This document shows, one piece after another, positions 12,396 through 13,840 of a stretch of DNA of 13,840 bases (positions are counted from its first letter, which is position 1; each line of letters begins with the position of its first letter). Origin of the DNA: an uncultured Microbacterium sp. (lineage in GTDB: Bacteria > Actinomycetota > Actinomycetes > Actinomycetales > Microbacteriaceae); NCBI RefSeq assembly GCF_937927635.1, contig NZ_CALBRW010000021.1:1-13840 (forward strand), written 5' to 3'. Position numbers and translations under genes: made by a program. The notes beneath the pieces are model-generated. The model was not told the DNA's origin. It searched no databases and worked only from the letters and a program-made list of their open reading frames with translations.

Positions 12396-12737
12396 ATGAG
12401 CCTCCCTGCGACCATCGCTCAGAGCACGTGCTGCGTGCCGCGAATCACCGCGTCGATAACGCCGGAGGAGGCAGAGCGGGTTGCCCGCGTCTTCAAGGCT
12501 CTCGGTGATCCCACTCGGGTCATGCTGCTCTCGCTCATCGCCGGGAGCGAAGGCCGCGAGGCATGCATCTGCGACCTCATCGAGCCTGTCGGCTTGTCCC
12601 AGGGGACGGTCTCCCACCACATGAAGCTGCTCGCCGATGCGGGTCTGGTGACACGCGAGCAGCGCGGCAAGTGGGCGTACTTCGCCCTCAACGACGGAGC
12701 CTTGGACGCTGCCGCCGACGCCCTTCGCTCTGTATGA
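12396..12737 (+). CDS. arsR: ArsR-family arsenite-responsive repressor
   Basis: 113-residue winged-helix repressor: FKALGDPTRVMLLSLI (33-48), then ACICDL (Cys57, Cys59) and VGLSQGTVSHHMKLLADAGLV as the recognition helix. The N-terminal Cys12-Cys13 pair (STCCVP) plus Cys57 recalls the As(III) site of Corynebacterium glutamicum ArsR, which uses two adjacent N-terminal Cys and one Cys of the central helix. Candidate operators lie directly upstream, so autoregulation and control of the divergent flavoprotein are likely. The stop overlaps the start of the MFS gene as ATGA. It differs from the ArsR half of the fusion protein, which lacks the Cys pair. Confidence 0.93.
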   Translation: MSLPATIAQSTCCVPRITASITPEEAERVARVFKALGDPTRVMLLSLIAGSEGREACICDLIEPVGLSQGTVSHHMKLLADAGLVTREQRGKWAYFALNDGALDAAADALRSV

Positions 12738-13789
12738 CTGCCGACGTGGCCGCCCCGGCCCGGCTCGGCGGGCGGCTGGCAGCCTTGTCGGTGGGGCAGG
12801 TCATCAGCTGGGGGATCCTGTACTACGCCCTCATCGTCGCGTCCCCGGCCATATCCGTCGACACCGGCTGGCCAGTCACACTCGTCACGGTGTCGTTCTC
12901 TGCAGGTCTCATCGTCTCCGCCGTGGCCGGAGTCTTCATCGGCCGTTGGCTCGACGAGCATGGCCCGCGTCTGATCATGACTTTGGGGAGCATCGTCGGC
13001 CCTGCCGGACTCATCATGGTCGCGCTTTCCCCAAACCTCGCTACTTTCACCGGCGGATGGGTGATCACAGGTGTCGCGCAGTCCGCCGTGCTCTACCAGG
13101 CCGCGTTCACCGTCATCACCCGCCGCCACGGTGATCGGCGGCGCGCGGCGATGACCATCGTCACCCTGGCTGGCGGGCTCGCCTCCACCGTTTTCGCACC
13201 GGTCGTCGCGGGGCTTCTCACGGTTACCGACTGGCGCACTACTTTCCTGATCCTCGCCACGTTCCTGGTCGTGACCACGGCGCCCCTTCACTGGTTCAGC
13301 CTCGAACGCCGTTGGGACCATGCCCCGGACGACCCGGCCGCGGACCACGTTCACACGATCAGCACCGTCATCCGCACCCGCCGCTTCTGGATGCTCGAGC
13401 TGTCGATGCTCACACTCGCAGCGGCACTGTTCAGCGTCACCCTCGCCTTGATCCCCCTCTTCACGGAGAAGGGCATGAGCTACGAGCTCGCGGCATGGGC
13501 GCTCGGGCTCCTCGGCGCCGGACAGGTCATCGGCCGGCTCCTCTACGTTGCGATTCCGCACACCGCGGCCCCGTGGATCCCCTTTGCGGCTACCGCCGGG
13601 CTGAGCGTCGTCTTCCTCGCCCTTCTCGCACTCATCCCTGGCCCGCCATGGCTGCTCATCGTCATCGGCATCGCGGCAGGTGCCGTACGAGGCGCGCAGA
13701 CACTCGTTCAAGGTTCCGCGGTCGCCGACCGGTGGGGAGTCCGCAACTACGGCTCCATCAACGGCGTCTTCGCCGCACCCATCACCTGA
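12734..13789 (+). CDS. Major facilitator superfamily transporter, probably 3'-truncated
   Basis: 351 residues beginning MTADVAAPARLGGRLAAL, with about ten to eleven hydrophobic segments. WLDEHGPRLIM near 74-84 is the MFS motif A loop between segments 2 and 3; after a central loop (about 195-215) a second half follows. The protein stops abruptly after VRNYGSINGVFAAPIT, where MFS proteins of this sort usually continue with about two more membrane helices (roughly 400 residues). The sequence after the stop does not look like continuation of a transporter. ATG 12734 overlaps the arsR stop (ATGA), so it is co-regulated by arsenic; the substrate could be an arsenical, but that is inference. Longer upstream frames are shadows of arsR. 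Confidence 0.8.
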   Translation: MTADVAAPARLGGRLAALSVGQVISWGILYYALIVASPAISVDTGWPVTLVTVSFSAGLIVSAVAGVFIGRWLDEHGPRLIMTLGSIVGPAGLIMVALSPNLATFTGGWVITGVAQSAVLYQAAFTVITRRHGDRRRAAMTIVTLAGGLASTVFAPVVAGLLTVTDWRTTFLILATFLVVTTAPLHWFSLERRWDHAPDDPAADHVHTISTVIRTRRFWMLELSMLTLAAALFSVTLALIPLFTEKGMSYELAAWALGLLGAGQVIGRLLYVAIPHTAAPWIPFAATAGLSVVFLALLALIPGPPWLLIVIGIAAGAVRGAQTLVQGSAVADRWGVRNYGSINGVFAAPIT

Positions 13790-13840
13790 GTATTCGCTCT
13801 TCTGAGTGCCACTGATATTGGGGTTCAGGGCCGCTGTCCT
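13790..13840. mobile_element. Possible end of an ISL3-like insertion sequence
   Basis: Bases at about 13793-13820 (CGCTCTTCTGAGTGCCACTG and on) resemble the GGCTCTTC-type terminal repeats of ISL3-family elements such as those of corynebacteria. The position coincides with the abrupt end of the MFS gene. Only 51 bases are visible, the match is from memory and the first base differs, so this is weak. Confidence 0.3.

Noticed and set aside
12419..13711. 430-codon minus-strand frame opposite arsR and the MFS gene
   Set aside because: Charged repetitive composition and complete overlap with two clear genes; a GC-driven shadow.

Overview
High-GC DNA with actinobacterial features: a CmtR-type Cd/Pb sensor, a CgArsR-like arsenic sensor, ArsC proteins of the thioredoxin/mycoredoxin-linked fold, chained ATGA gene overlaps and apparently leaderless promoters. 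Microbacteriaceae (Microbacterium-like) is my best guess, from gene style only. The window looks like an accessory metal-resistance island bounded and littered by mobile-element debris. No rRNA or tRNA genes were seen.

Layout. (1) 1-864 is a junkyard: a possible IS110-type transposase tail, a pyrimidine-rich repeat and a long hairpin, a 35-codon stub of an ATP-dependent DNA ligase cut just after its catalytic-lysine motif, and a decayed CPBP-type membrane protease. (2) 832-2111 is an apparently complete IS3-family element with two ORFs, a DD(35)E catalytic triad, 25-bp terminal inverted repeats and a possible 3-bp target duplication. (3) 2228-4969 is an uncharacterised accessory block. One side, on the minus strand, is an Xre-type regulator followed by a protein with a HEPN-like R-x4-H motif, which resembles a toxin-antitoxin or abortive-infection pair. 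The other side, on the plus strand, is a translationally coupled trio: an unknown 133-aa protein, a calcineurin-like phosphoesterase and a protein resembling MbcA/ParS/Xre antitoxins. A 193-bp divergent region with nested inverted repeats separates the two sides. (4) 4970-5575 has no gene but holds three copies of a structured repeat whose hairpin stems covary, plus a 15-C tract. (5) 5576-7015, plus strand, is a cadmium/lead-type operon: cmtR, a CDF-like cation transporter, an 18-codon Cys-rich micro-ORF and a 104-aa protein, all joined by ATGA overlaps. (6) 7066-10878, minus strand, is an arsenic operon in transcription order trxB, trxA, acr3, arsR-arsC fusion, arsC. (7) 11002-12312 (minus) is an ArsO-like flavoprotein, divergent from arsR and an MFS transporter (12396-13789, plus). 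The MFS gene looks truncated at its 3' end, possibly by another insertion sequence.

Working together: the two ArsC domains would reduce arsenate to arsenite, with electrons recycled by the co-encoded TrxA/TrxB. ACR3 would export arsenite. Two ArsR-type sensors probably control the set through a shared T(T/C)GA-N6-TCAA motif found upstream of trxB and twice in the flavoprotein/arsR gap. The CmtR operon would handle Cd/Pb-like cations. The strongest candidates for something undescribed are the covarying hairpin repeats, the Xre/HEPN-like pair, the phosphoesterase trio and the Cys-rich micro-ORF.
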